From Planctomycetaceae bacterium (GTDB lineage Bacteria > Planctomycetota > Planctomycetia > Planctomycetales > Planctomycetaceae): 64,000 nucleotides of DNA. A model generated the notes under the pieces. It worked only from the letters and a program-made list of their open reading frames with translations. It was not told the origin of the DNA and searched no databases. The DNA is taken from NCBI GenBank assembly GCA_015485495.1, contig WFTL01000172.1, positions 21,135 through 85,134 on the forward strand, read 5' to 3'. This document shows positions 7,269 through 15,962 of the stretch, in pieces. The translations under genes and the position numbers were made by a program. The first letter of the stretch is position 1. Every line of letters begins with the position of its first letter.

Positions 7269-9620
7269 TCAGGCGCTGGTTTCGGGCGACAGCGGAAGAA
7301 TGCGTCCCTGAACGTCGATTTCCACGGGCCAGCCGGGAAACTGATTTTCGGTCCGGCCGTCGGTGGCATCGACAAGAAAACGGAACGCGTCCACCCGATA
7401 GGTCTTTCTGTGCGGATCGATGGTCACGATTCCGAAACCGCTTCCCTTCTCATGAGCCCGCTCATAGCGGTTCTTCTTCGTGGGGACTTCCGGGTTGCCC
7501 ACGGCGTAAACGTACACGCGGTTTCCCAGTCCGTCGACGTATTCGCCGGTATGCGGCAGACCGTGGCGGGGCCGGTTTGCGTGAGGAATCCCCCGTTCAT
7601 CGGGACGCCACCAGCGCGGGTAACCGACAGCAATGGCCGGCGTACAGAACGACCAGTTCCCGTCGCGCTGACGGTCGATTCCGTACTGGACCAGCGAAGT
7701 GAGATGCTGATCGCCGTTGATGTGCAGCGGCATGGCATCTTTGAGAATGCGGATGGCGTTGTTTCGGGCAGTCTGCGGCCATCCGCCTGAATCGAGATCC
7801 GCCTTCAGGTATCCATCGAAGCGGCCGTGGTGCGTGGCCATGCCGGCAAACACGGTCTGACTGAGAACAACCTTGATCGAATGGCCGCCCCAGTCGCGGA
7901 CCCAGTTCCGAAGAAAGTTCTCCTGCCGTTTCCCCAGCAGATTCAGCCCCGGGTGATCGAGTGTCCGTGTGTCGAAATCAGGATCTTCCACATGATCAGC
8001 CCGCCCCTGCCCGGTCTGGACGTGTTCCGGGCCGCTTTTCCACTGGCGGTCGGCGATGATGGCGAACCCGACTCCGCCGTAAACCATCTGACCGTAGTAG
8101 GCGCTGATGCCCTGCTCCACCGGCGTCGGGTCGGCCGGGTCCGGATGGTGAGCGGTATTCGTCCGATGAACGACATTGACCATTCGGGCCGCTTCGCGGT
8201 AACCGCCCTGCGAGGACGTGTCGCCACCCTGCATGCGGCGACCGCTTTCGCCCCAGAGATTGCCCTGGAACACGTCGTGATCGTCGGGAATGCACAGAGT
8301 CGGACGATCCCGCATGACGTCGCGAAACGCCCAGCCGAACTGATAGAATTTCCGCAGATAGTTCAGGATGGCCCGGTCAGCCGGTTCACGGATGATGCCG
8401 AATCCTCCGTGGTTCTCGTAAAGCTGATCTCCCGAAAAGTACAGCAGATCCGGATCGATCCGGCGCAGATTGTCGACCACCGGCTCGTAGGGGAATGCGT
8501 AGTCGTTCTGGCATGTCAGAGCCGCCATTTTCAGAGGCCGGCCTTCGGGCACGGCGCGAATGGTTCCATCCCATTGGAATTCCGTGGCTGACCCGTCGAG
8601 GTGTGTTTCGCGCCAGACAGCCTGGAACGGCACCGTCCGCCGGGCGTTCCAGCGGGCCATCCGCCACGTGGCCGTCCAGGAATCCGGGTCCGGCCGGGCG
8701 GTGCCCAGCAGAACGCGTCGGCCGTTCTGCAGAGCGTACAGTTCGATCTCCTGCCGATCCGGGGTTCCCAGAGGCGCGGTAAGAACGGACAGCTTCAGCA
8801 CGAACCCTTCGTCTGTACGTGAATCGCTCAGCGAATACATGGACCACAGCAGCGGACCGAATCGGTGGTCCGGGTTCACCGTGAAGGCTTTGCCGGATAC
8901 GTGCCAGTCGCGGAACCGAAAAAGGCTGCCGCGCCGGTTCTTTTCCGACAGACCAAAGTTGCCGGCCAGCGCGATGTTGCCGAGCAGATCGCGGCGGGCA
9001 AAGCTGTGGTCCAGTCGACCGATGATGCGTCCGGTCTGCGGTTCGGCTGCGGTCAGTGTGAGCAGACAGCGGTCGTTCCGGGAGGTTCCCTGAAGCCGGA
9101 TGATCACGTCCGCGGGGACCGGCGATTCCCGGGTTTCCTGCTGTTTCGGTCCCAGAACCAGACGCCCGCCGGCCAGTCCCGCGACGATGCCTCCCCGGGC
9201 AAAACAGTTGCTTCGGTATTCGTTGATGTCGCTGCGAATGCCGATTCGAAACCCCGCTCCGCCTCCGTGCTGCCCCGCTTTCGTCCTTTCCACACGGACA
9301 GACATGTCGAACGGGCCGGACGGATCGGTGAGCTGGTGGGTCAGCAGATGAACACTCCGCCCGCCTGCCGGGGACCGGCACTCGGCCCAGCCGCCGGCGA
9401 TGCACCAGTCTTCCATCGGATTGGCCCAGAAGGCCTCCCCCAGCCAGACGCGGTCCGGAGTCCGGAACCATCGATCCACGCGATCGGATGCCGGACCGGT
9501 GCCGGAGACGCTGTTCGTGGAAGCAGCCGCATCCTGGGCGGGCGTCGCTGCGGCCGTCAGCGCGGCGGTCGCTGCGGAAAGGGTTTTCAGCGATGATCGT
9601 CGCGTGATTTCTTTTTCCAT
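7269..9620 (-). CDS. Tat-exported PhoD-like alkaline phosphatase/phosphodiesterase
   Basis: A 783-residue exported metallophosphatase. The N-terminus has a twin-arginine signal (RRSSLK at 7-12, then an Ala-rich hydrophobic core). The PhoD-type metal-site motifs are FSGDQLYEN near residue 393, IPDDHDVFQGN near 445 and INGDQHL near 633. Roughly 350 residues precede the catalytic region, more than in typical PhoD, and look like a beta-rich concanavalin-type domain (ANPMEDWCIAGGWAE, GGAGFRIGIRSD). PhoD enzymes release phosphate from phosphomonoesters or diesters outside the membrane, fitting the pst operon about 2.5 kb away, although coregulation is not shown. The ATG at 9620 places the Tat motif at the usual distance; a GTG at 9641 is also possible. 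Confidence 0.88.
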   Translation of the reverse strand: MEKEITRRSSLKTLSAATAALTAAATPAQDAAASTNSVSGTGPASDRVDRWFRTPDRVWLGEAFWANPMEDWCIAGGWAECRSPAGGRSVHLLTHQLTDPSGPFDMSVRVERTKAGQHGGGAGFRIGIRSDINEYRSNCFARGGIVAGLAGGRLVLGPKQQETRESPVPADVIIRLQGTSRNDRCLLTLTAAEPQTGRIIGRLDHSFARRDLLGNIALAGNFGLSEKNRRGSLFRFRDWHVSGKAFTVNPDHRFGPLLWSMYSLSDSRTDEGFVLKLSVLTAPLGTPDRQEIELYALQNGRRVLLGTARPDPDSWTATWRMARWNARRTVPFQAVWRETHLDGSATEFQWDGTIRAVPEGRPLKMAALTCQNDYAFPYEPVVDNLRRIDPDLLYFSGDQLYENHGGFGIIREPADRAILNYLRKFYQFGWAFRDVMRDRPTLCIPDDHDVFQGNLWGESGRRMQGGDTSSQGGYREAARMVNVVHRTNTAHHPDPADPTPVEQGISAYYGQMVYGGVGFAIIADRQWKSGPEHVQTGQGRADHVEDPDFDTRTLDHPGLNLLGKRQENFLRNWVRDWGGHSIKVVLSQTVFAGMATHHGRFDGYLKADLDSGGWPQTARNNAIRILKDAMPLHINGDQHLTSLVQYGIDRQRDGNWSFCTPAIAVGYPRWWRPDERGIPHANRPRHGLPHTGEYVDGLGNRVYVYAVGNPEVPTKKNRYERAHEKGSGFGIVTIDPHRKTYRVDAFRFLVDATDGRTENQFPGWPVEIDVQGRILPLSPETSA

Positions 9621-9695
9621 GGCGCCCGTCTTTCGTATCACATCGCGGGAGAAAGTTCCGGTCGGTCCGATTCCGGTGGCGCCGGAGGAGGAGAT

Positions 9696-10208
9696 TCAGT
9701 TGCCGGCAGATTCCAGGGGCGTTTTCGGCAGGGACGATCTGCTGTCGACCGTCAGATGGTCACGGATGCGGGCCAGTGTTGCCGGCCCGATGCCATCGAC
9801 ACGCATGAGGTCGTCGATGCGGCTGAACGGCCCGTTGTGTTCCCGATCGGCCACAATGCGGTGCGCCATGGTTTCTCCAATGCCGTCGAGCTGGATCCAG
9901 TCGATCCAGTCAGCGCGATTGATGTCGATCTGAAACACGGGAACGGCGCGGCCGTTTCGTTCCCACGGCAAAGGACGGGGACGCGCAGTCGACAGAAGCC
10001 ACCACTGAACCGTCAGCCACACCAGGGCGATTCCCAGAACAGCAGACTGAATCCGCCGGACCGTTTCCCCTGCTGCAGGGGGCGTCGGAGCCGGTGTGGC
10101 AGGCGGCCTGTCCTGTGTGTCACTTCCGGCTGATTCCTCAGCGGTGCCGGATTCGGTATGCCGTTGTTCAGGAGACGAATCGCGAACAGCCGGTGGACAG
10201 TCGGACAT
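9696..10208 (-). CDS. Membrane-anchored helix-hairpin-helix (ComEA-like) protein
   Basis: A 170-residue protein. A Pro/Ser/Thr-rich N-terminal segment is followed by one membrane helix at about residues 54-73 (SAVLGIALVWLTVQWWLL), then a helix-hairpin-helix pair: DINRADWIDWIQLDGIGETMAHRI and MRVDGIGPATLARIRDHL. This is the ComEA-type HhH repeat that binds DNA non-specifically. With a single helix and HhH outside or inside the membrane, a role in DNA uptake or envelope-linked DNA binding is possible, but no other competence gene is nearby. It lies between the phosphatase and the polyprenyl synthase genes on the same strand, 48 bases after the latter. Confidence 0.8.
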   Translation of the reverse strand: MSDCPPAVRDSSPEQRHTESGTAEESAGSDTQDRPPATPAPTPPAAGETVRRIQSAVLGIALVWLTVQWWLLSTARPRPLPWERNGRAVPVFQIDINRADWIDWIQLDGIGETMAHRIVADREHNGPFSRIDDLMRVDGIGPATLARIRDHLTVDSRSSLPKTPLESAGN

Positions 10209-10256
10209 GGGAACGACGGGACACAGGTGGGCGCCGCGTACAGCGGCCGGGAACGA

Positions 10257-12140
10257 TCAGGCGGAATCGGGAATGCCCAGAGACACCAGGGCGGGGGCGG
10301 CAGCAGGCGGCTGCAGATTGGCGAACACCGGTTCGGACGGATCGAGATGTTCGGCGGGAGTCGGACCGGAATCGGCCGCCAGAACGGTTTCCAGAAAAAA
10401 GTGCAGCAGATCGCGGATGGGTTCATCGTTGACGCTGCGAATCAGTTCGGCAGCGCGCTCCCCGCAGCGTTCCGCCAGAGTTTCCGCTGTGGAAAAAACG
10501 TCGCACTGTTCGAAAATATCGTGCAGCCGCTGCAGTCGTTCATCGTCGGACAGACCATCGTCGTTCTTCAGAAGACGCTGCAGTTCCTGCCGCTGCTCCT
10601 GGCCGGCCGACCGGAAAGCCAGAGCCAGCAGGACGGTCGGCCGTCCGGCCAGAATATCCTGACCGGCCACACGTTTGCCGGCCGCATCGACACGCCAGTC
10701 TTTCAGGTCGTTGAGGATCTGGAAGCCGACTCCCAGATGTCGGCACAGAGCCGGAATGATGTCGGAATCTGCCAGAGGATGCCGGGCCATCCGCAGACCG
10801 GCATACAGTGCCGCTTCGAAGGCCGGCGACGTTTTGAGCGCGTAGATCTGCAGAGCATCCAGGGGTGTCAGGCTGGCGGCGGCTGACTGCTGCCAGACCA
10901 TCTCGGCTCCCTGCCCGTCGCAGAGCTGCAGATGAGCACGCGACATGCTTTCCAGAATGTCGGCCGCGGCATCTGCGTCGATGCTGCGGGCCGCGTGGAT
11001 GAGGCGGTATCCCAGTCCGATCAGGTAGTCGCCAATGTTGATGGCCTGAGAAACACCGTGCACGTGATGCAGAGTCGGTTTTCCGTACCGCCAGCGATCA
11101 TCGTCCTGGATATCGTCGTGAACCAGAGACGCCTTGTGAAAGGCTTCGATGGCCATGGCCACCCGGGCCACGTCGTCGGGAATGTCAGGAATGTCGTCGC
11201 CGGCCGTCGGAGCGGCCCGTCCGGAAGCCGCATGCCAGGCCGCCAGAGTGATCAGCGGGCGAAAACGACGCCCTCCCTCCGCCAGCCATTCGCGGGCCGC
11301 TTTCTCCGTGACGGCAACCGGCGTGTCGGCCTGGGAACTGTCGCGGGTTTTGCGCGGTGGCAGCAGACGATCGTAATCGTCGTGGAATATGCGGGAAGAA
11401 GCCCGCATGAAGGGGACGTAGCTGGACGTGGTGCGTTCCGGAAGCGGTTCGTATTTGTCCAGCACGTCCCACACCCAGGCTTCGTCGAGCGTCGTGTTCA
11501 TGCAGTCGCCGGAATGCAGCGGGACGGCGTACGAAGGCACTCCGGCAATCAGGACTTTGTCGATGGCCTTTTCCAGAACGTTCAGACAGGCGACTCCCAG
11601 GATGCCGTCGATGTATCCGGACACGATGATTTTCAGAACGACGGGAGATCCTTCGGCTACCAGCACTTTGTAACCGAGCTGTTCGGCACGGACCTTGTAA
11701 TCCGCGATGGAACAGGCTCCACACCGTTCACAGTCCAGCCCGAATTCCGTGTACTCGGCGGGGCAGCCTTCCGCATGTTTCAGACAGTGCGGCAGAAGCA
11801 GCATGCGGCGTTCAAAGGGAATCGCCAGGAACTGCTGCTTCCAGAAGAAATTTCCGATCATCACCATGGTGAAACCGAGGAACTTTTCGGGAAGTCCCAG
11901 ACGATTCAGCAGAGTGTGACCGTGCTGTTCCAGTTCGTTCTTCGAAAGAGCCCGGCTGCGGTTCAGAGACGCCGCGTACTGTTCGGCCGCGTCTTTGATG
12001 CGGGTGCGTTCTTCCAGAGTCTCCGGGACCGCCTTCAGATGACTGGTGCTTCGCCGACGGGTGCGGCGAACGGGAGCGGGATCGTCATCGGCCGGATGAT
12101 CCGAACCGGAGGCCATGTCCTGAACGGTGGTGACAGACAC
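10257..12140 (-). CDS. DUF116 / trans-polyprenyl diphosphate synthase fusion protein
   Basis: A 627-residue two-domain protein. Residues about 60-235 match DUF116: cysteines at 119, 126, 137, 140 and 143 in [10 protein letters not shown] and CERCGAC, followed by [16 protein letters not shown]. Residues about 275-580 are an all-helical isoprenyl diphosphate synthase: RRFRPLI, first Asp-rich motif HDDIQDDD at 341-348, KTSPAFEA near 436 and a second motif NDLKD at 477-481, where the usual first Asp is Asn. Such synthases condense IPP with allylic diphosphates. The next gene on the strand upstream is a triterpene-cyclase-like enzyme, suggesting a joint isoprenoid pathway. The role of the Cys-rich DUF116 half is unknown; it might hold a metal or Fe-S centre. 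The long N-terminal basic linker is probably disordered. Confidence 0.88.
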   Translation of the reverse strand: MSVTTVQDMASGSDHPADDDPAPVRRTRRRSTSHLKAVPETLEERTRIKDAAEQYAASLNRSRALSKNELEQHGHTLLNRLGLPEKFLGFTMVMIGNFFWKQQFLAIPFERRMLLLPHCLKHAEGCPAEYTEFGLDCERCGACSIADYKVRAEQLGYKVLVAEGSPVVLKIIVSGYIDGILGVACLNVLEKAIDKVLIAGVPSYAVPLHSGDCMNTTLDEAWVWDVLDKYEPLPERTTSSYVPFMRASSRIFHDDYDRLLPPRKTRDSSQADTPVAVTEKAAREWLAEGGRRFRPLITLAAWHAASGRAAPTAGDDIPDIPDDVARVAMAIEAFHKASLVHDDIQDDDRWRYGKPTLHHVHGVSQAINIGDYLIGLGYRLIHAARSIDADAAADILESMSRAHLQLCDGQGAEMVWQQSAAASLTPLDALQIYALKTSPAFEAALYAGLRMARHPLADSDIIPALCRHLGVGFQILNDLKDWRVDAAGKRVAGQDILAGRPTVLLALAFRSAGQEQRQELQRLLKNDDGLSDDERLQRLHDIFEQCDVFSTAETLAERCGERAAELIRSVNDEPIRDLLHFFLETVLAADSGPTPAEHLDPSEPVFANLQPPAAAPALVSLGIPDSA

Positions 12141-12194
12141 AAAGGACTCCAGAGAGGCGAAAGACGGGCGATCCGTGGACGAAACCGAGACACA

Positions 12195-14063
12195 TCATCG
12201 GCCGCGCGCCGACACCGCAGCAGCGCGGCGCAGGGCCGAAGTGGCAAATATGATCGGGTACAGCCGCTCAAAATACCAGAGTTTTGCGAAATAGAAACCG
12301 ATCGGAGAAGCCTCGTCCAGCCGCCCCTGCGCGCTGCGTTCCAGCAGCCAGGCGGTTCCGGTTTCGAAACAGCCGGTCAGATCGGCATCAGGGACGATGC
12401 CCGTTTCCAGACAGCGGCTGACAGCTTCCACACCCAGAGCCGTTTCTTCCACGGAACCGGGCAGGCCGCGTCGAGCCGACCAGCTTCCGTCGTCGTTCTG
12501 ACTGGCGGCGATCCAGTCGATGCCGCGGCGAATCATGCCGGACAGGCGGGCGGACGGGGCCGTGGCGGCAAGATCACACAGTCCCAGCACGACGCGTGCC
12601 GTTCCGTACAGCGGGTTGGCGTCATCGTCGTTCCACTGATTTCCGAACCACAGCGGCAGCCAGGTGCCGTCGTCGGCCTGCTGGCGCTGCAGAAAGTTCA
12701 CTCCCCGACGAATGGCGGCCATCGTGCGGCGCTGCAGAGGACGGGGCTGCCCGGGAACTTGCGCGATCCAGCGCTGCAGAGCCCGCAGGGCATGGGCCGT
12801 CAGATCACAGGCACTGCGGTCGAACGGCAGCGTTCCCCAGCCGCGGCAAAACGTCGGCCAGCCGCCGTCACGGTTCTGCAGATTCAGAAGCCATTCGGCT
12901 GCCGCTGACAGTGCCGACCGTTCCCGGTCGGTGAGTGTCTCCTCGCCCGGCCGCAGGTTCAGCAGTGCCAGCATGGCTCCTGGCGTGTCATCGGCATCCG
13001 GCACGCCGCCGGGAAGATCGGTCCACGCCCAGCCGCCGGGAGCCGCCTGGGTGTAGGGGTGACGCGAGCGCATCTGCTGACTGAGCAGCCAGTCACGAAT
13101 GACGCCGCGCTGGTCAGCATCCGGAAGCGCTGCGGATGCCGTGTCCGAATCGCCCTGATCCGCGGAATCACCTGGAACAGGGATCGACAGAGCATTGACG
13201 CTGAGTGTCGTGACCCACGTGGCCAGATTCGTGTCGATCGGCCAGCTTCCGTCGGAACGGACAGAGGCGGTGATGAAATCCAGGCATTTTCGGGTCACCG
13301 GATGCTGTCCGTGACCGGCTCCGATCAGACTCATCGCCACGAACGACGTCAGCGGAGTCGCTTCCAGAAAGCCTCCATGGTCCGGCTGAATGCGTTCCAG
13401 AATCTTCAGAGACGGCCCGATGGCGGCTCGACGGATCCGCCGGATGATCGGATTGCGATGACCGCGACGATGAAAAATCACCTGACCGATGGCGATGAGT
13501 GCCGGCAGGGCGTAACTGACCACCGGAAGCCGAACCGCGTTGTAGAAACGAGGCGGAATGCAGGCCAGTTCAAACGGCAGGGGCATCACGCGGTCCCAGT
13601 CGACGATGCCGGCCAGGGCACAGTGAGTCAGAATGGGAACGGAGAATGTCCGGTCTTTGCCGTACCGGGCGATGACCGCATCGATGCCGCCGTGTTCATC
13701 GATCCAGGTGCCGGAACGGCGGATCTGTTCGGGAAACCTGTCCGCATCGGCCGCCTGGAACACGCCGTGCGCCAGCATGGTGGTGGAAATGTTGCTGAAG
13801 CTCAGGACCGTGTCGCCCCAGCCGCCGTCGTCGTTCTGATGATCAGCCAGCCATTTCAGCCCGTTCTCAATCAGACTCGGGTGGTCTGCCAGACCGGCTC
13901 GCTGTGCCAGATGCAGAGCCATGACAGCCGTGGATGTGGACAGAGCGGATGTGGACAGTTCACCGATCCAGTGACCATCCGGATGACGTTCGGCCAGCAG
14001 CCGTTCGGTGGCCTGGCCGGCGGCGGCAGACAGGGTTATCGGTTCCGAAACAGGCTGTGACAT
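12195..14063 (-). CDS. Squalene-hopene cyclase-like terpene cyclase
   Basis: A 622-residue alpha/alpha-barrel protein. The class II cyclase acid motif DxDD is DADD at residues 356-359 (GVPDADDTPG). Several QW-type repeats are visible: NDDGGWGD (77-84), SDGSWPID (270-277), RDGGWPTF (398-405), DDGTW and NDDGSWS near the C-terminus. Length and motifs fit squalene-hopene cyclase or sporulenol-type cyclases that protonate and cyclise linear polyprenes. The ATG at 14063 is preferred over one at 14138, which adds 25 residues unlike the family. The DUF116-polyprenyl synthase gene lies 54 bases downstream, so substrate supply and cyclisation may be cotranscribed. Whether the product is hopene, an onoceroid or something else cannot be read from sequence. 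Confidence 0.87.
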   Translation of the reverse strand: MSQPVSEPITLSAAAGQATERLLAERHPDGHWIGELSTSALSTSTAVMALHLAQRAGLADHPSLIENGLKWLADHQNDDGGWGDTVLSFSNISTTMLAHGVFQAADADRFPEQIRRSGTWIDEHGGIDAVIARYGKDRTFSVPILTHCALAGIVDWDRVMPLPFELACIPPRFYNAVRLPVVSYALPALIAIGQVIFHRRGHRNPIIRRIRRAAIGPSLKILERIQPDHGGFLEATPLTSFVAMSLIGAGHGQHPVTRKCLDFITASVRSDGSWPIDTNLATWVTTLSVNALSIPVPGDSADQGDSDTASAALPDADQRGVIRDWLLSQQMRSRHPYTQAAPGGWAWTDLPGGVPDADDTPGAMLALLNLRPGEETLTDRERSALSAAAEWLLNLQNRDGGWPTFCRGWGTLPFDRSACDLTAHALRALQRWIAQVPGQPRPLQRRTMAAIRRGVNFLQRQQADDGTWLPLWFGNQWNDDDANPLYGTARVVLGLCDLAATAPSARLSGMIRRGIDWIAASQNDDGSWSARRGLPGSVEETALGVEAVSRCLETGIVPDADLTGCFETGTAWLLERSAQGRLDEASPIGFYFAKLWYFERLYPIIFATSALRRAAAVSARGR

Positions 14064-14405
14064 GCAGGGGCAGATGAACCGGAGGGTGTCGGAACCGGAC
14101 CGCGGGGCTGTTCCGGACCGGCAGGAGGCGGCCTTCAAAGCGCCGGGCGAAGCAGCGTCCCGACGGCTCGGCCACTGTACGACCGAACCAGCAACCCGTC
14201 AAGACGCCGCCGGCCGCGCGGCCGCGTCACAGGATATCGGGAGGAAGCGACGCGGAACAGTGCCCGCGGCGGGCAGTGAGGATCAATCGGAACGGAACGC
14301 CGCGAGGCCTCCGGTCACGTGGTCATTCATTCTCTGACCGGATGGCGCGCGCCCTGCCGCGTCCATCGGTCGTCCTGCGACGGTGACGGACAGTATCAGG
14401 TCTGT
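14064..14405. other. Intergenic region upstream of the terpene cyclase gene
   Basis: A 342-base gap between the start of the leftward cyclase gene and the stop of the leftward gene at 14406. Its rightward half would carry the 3' end of the neighbouring transcript and its leftward half the promoter of the cyclase/synthase unit. Open frames run through it but encode low-complexity Arg/Ala-rich peptides. No convincing promoter, hairpin with a U-tract, or RNA gene was recognised. Confidence 0.45.
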
Positions 14406-15962
14406 TCAGCGGGGATCGGCCTGAAAGACGGACTGAACGGTGGCGGCATCGGGTGTCGCGGAGCGGGGACGCGTCAGGTAGATGGCGATGCGGCGGGTGT
14501 GTGGCTGTCCGTACAGCCAGATTTCTTCGATGGAGCGGCTGGTGGCCATCCGGATGCGGCGGGTCGGTTCGCCGTGAATATGACGCACCTGGGCGGGAGT
14601 CATCCCTGGAACGACCCGCCCTTCCCGCGCGGCCCGTTCCACATCGCTGTCCGGAAGGTTGCGGACGTCGGCTTCCGACATCCAGCGGTCATGGAGGTAG
14701 GACTGGCCGAGCCGTTCCAGACGGGCGGCGATTTCTTCCGCATCGCTCGGTGATTCACGGCGGGCTGCTGTCCAGGCTTCGGTCAGATAATCGATCGCCG
14801 TATCGCGGGCGTTCGGATGCTGCCATTTGTCCCAGGCATACAGATGTTCGTCGGCTGTGCGAACCAGTCCCTCCAGCCCTCTGGCGGAAAACCGCCGGAC
14901 CTGCCGCTGCAGCCATCGGTCGATTCCTTCCCGGATATCGTCAGGACGGTCCAGGTCGGCCAGGACCGTCATGAGCTGTTCCAGTTCGCGGTGAGAGAGC
15001 GATTCCACGGTCTGCAGCCGGAAATCCGCCCACAGATTCTGCAGACGCTGTGCCATCGTCCGTTCTTCAGGAAGTTCGTCCTGAACCTGCCGCGCCAGTT
15101 CCAGAGCGTTGCTGTGGTCCGGTTTCAGATCCGCTTCCAGACGGCGCCGACGCAGGTTCCGGTACAGCAGCCGTTCCATCTGTCGCCGCGCGTTTTCATC
15201 GGACTTTCCATAAAGCGCCACCGGATCGGTCCTGAAGCGTTCTCGAAATCGTTCCGGAAGCGGTGAACTGGGCTGCTTCCATCCGGAGAACCAGCCGGTC
15301 AGGCGGGTGATGGCCTGGTCCAGTTCGTCGATGGTGAGATCGGGCCTGCGGGAAAGCAGGATGAGTCCTTCGAATCGGATTTCATCGCGAACGGCTTCCG
15401 CCAGGTCGAAGCCAGGCCCGGATTCCGCGAGTTCCCAGAGCCGTTCCGGGTCCTGGGCGGCAGCCCGGCGCTGCCGGGAAAACGTTGTCTGGCGGGCTGC
15501 GGCCACCGTGCGGGCCAGGCTGCGGTCTTCGAAGAATGCAGCAATCTGTTCGTACCGGGCTGCCAGCCGATAGTGAGCGGGGTAGTCGTCGGGGTCCAGG
15601 CGTTTCAGGGCCGATCGGAACAGGTCTTCGTCCGTCCCTTCGTTCACAATGCGGTTCATGCGGAATTCGGCCTGCCGGCCGCGAAAAACCATTTCGCCGG
15701 AAATCGTCAGGCGGTCTCCAAATCGAATGCGTTCCGGAAGAGCCAGACCGCGTGCCGGTACCAGGGTGAGTGGAAGTTTCTGCAGATGGATTCCGGTCCC
15801 GGTGCGGCTGCGGTAGCGTCCGGTGATCTGCAGAGGAGTCTGACGTTCAGCCCATTCCCGCCAGTGAGTCTGCTGAGCCGTCAGGTCGGCCGTGGACAGA
15901 ACATCGGCTGTCGCCGAAACCGGTGCCAGCAACAGAACGCAGAATCCGGCGAGCGGTTTCAT
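14406..15962 (-). CDS. Secreted protein of unknown function with SmpA/OmlA-like C-terminus
   Basis: A 518-residue protein with a Sec signal peptide (residues 1-19, cleavage likely after ATA). The body is Arg/Glu/Leu-rich, probably helical, without repeats I recognise. Near the C-terminus VVPGMTPAQVRHIHGEPTRR followed by IEEIWLYG resembles the SmpA/OmlA (BamE-like) fold, in which a G(M/Q)T..V..(L/I).G.P pattern precedes a W.Y strand. That similarity is suggestive only. The ATG overlaps the stop of the upstream gene (ATGA), so both are translated together and probably act in the same envelope process, which is unknown. Confidence 0.7.
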   Translation of the reverse strand: MKPLAGFCVLLLAPVSATADVLSTADLTAQQTHWREWAERQTPLQITGRYRSRTGTGIHLQKLPLTLVPARGLALPERIRFGDRLTISGEMVFRGRQAEFRMNRIVNEGTDEDLFRSALKRLDPDDYPAHYRLAARYEQIAAFFEDRSLARTVAAARQTTFSRQRRAAAQDPERLWELAESGPGFDLAEAVRDEIRFEGLILLSRRPDLTIDELDQAITRLTGWFSGWKQPSSPLPERFRERFRTDPVALYGKSDENARRQMERLLYRNLRRRRLEADLKPDHSNALELARQVQDELPEERTMAQRLQNLWADFRLQTVESLSHRELEQLMTVLADLDRPDDIREGIDRWLQRQVRRFSARGLEGLVRTADEHLYAWDKWQHPNARDTAIDYLTEAWTAARRESPSDAEEIAARLERLGQSYLHDRWMSEADVRNLPDSDVERAAREGRVVPGMTPAQVRHIHGEPTRRIRMATSRSIEEIWLYGQPHTRRIAIYLTRPRSATPDAATVQSVFQADPR

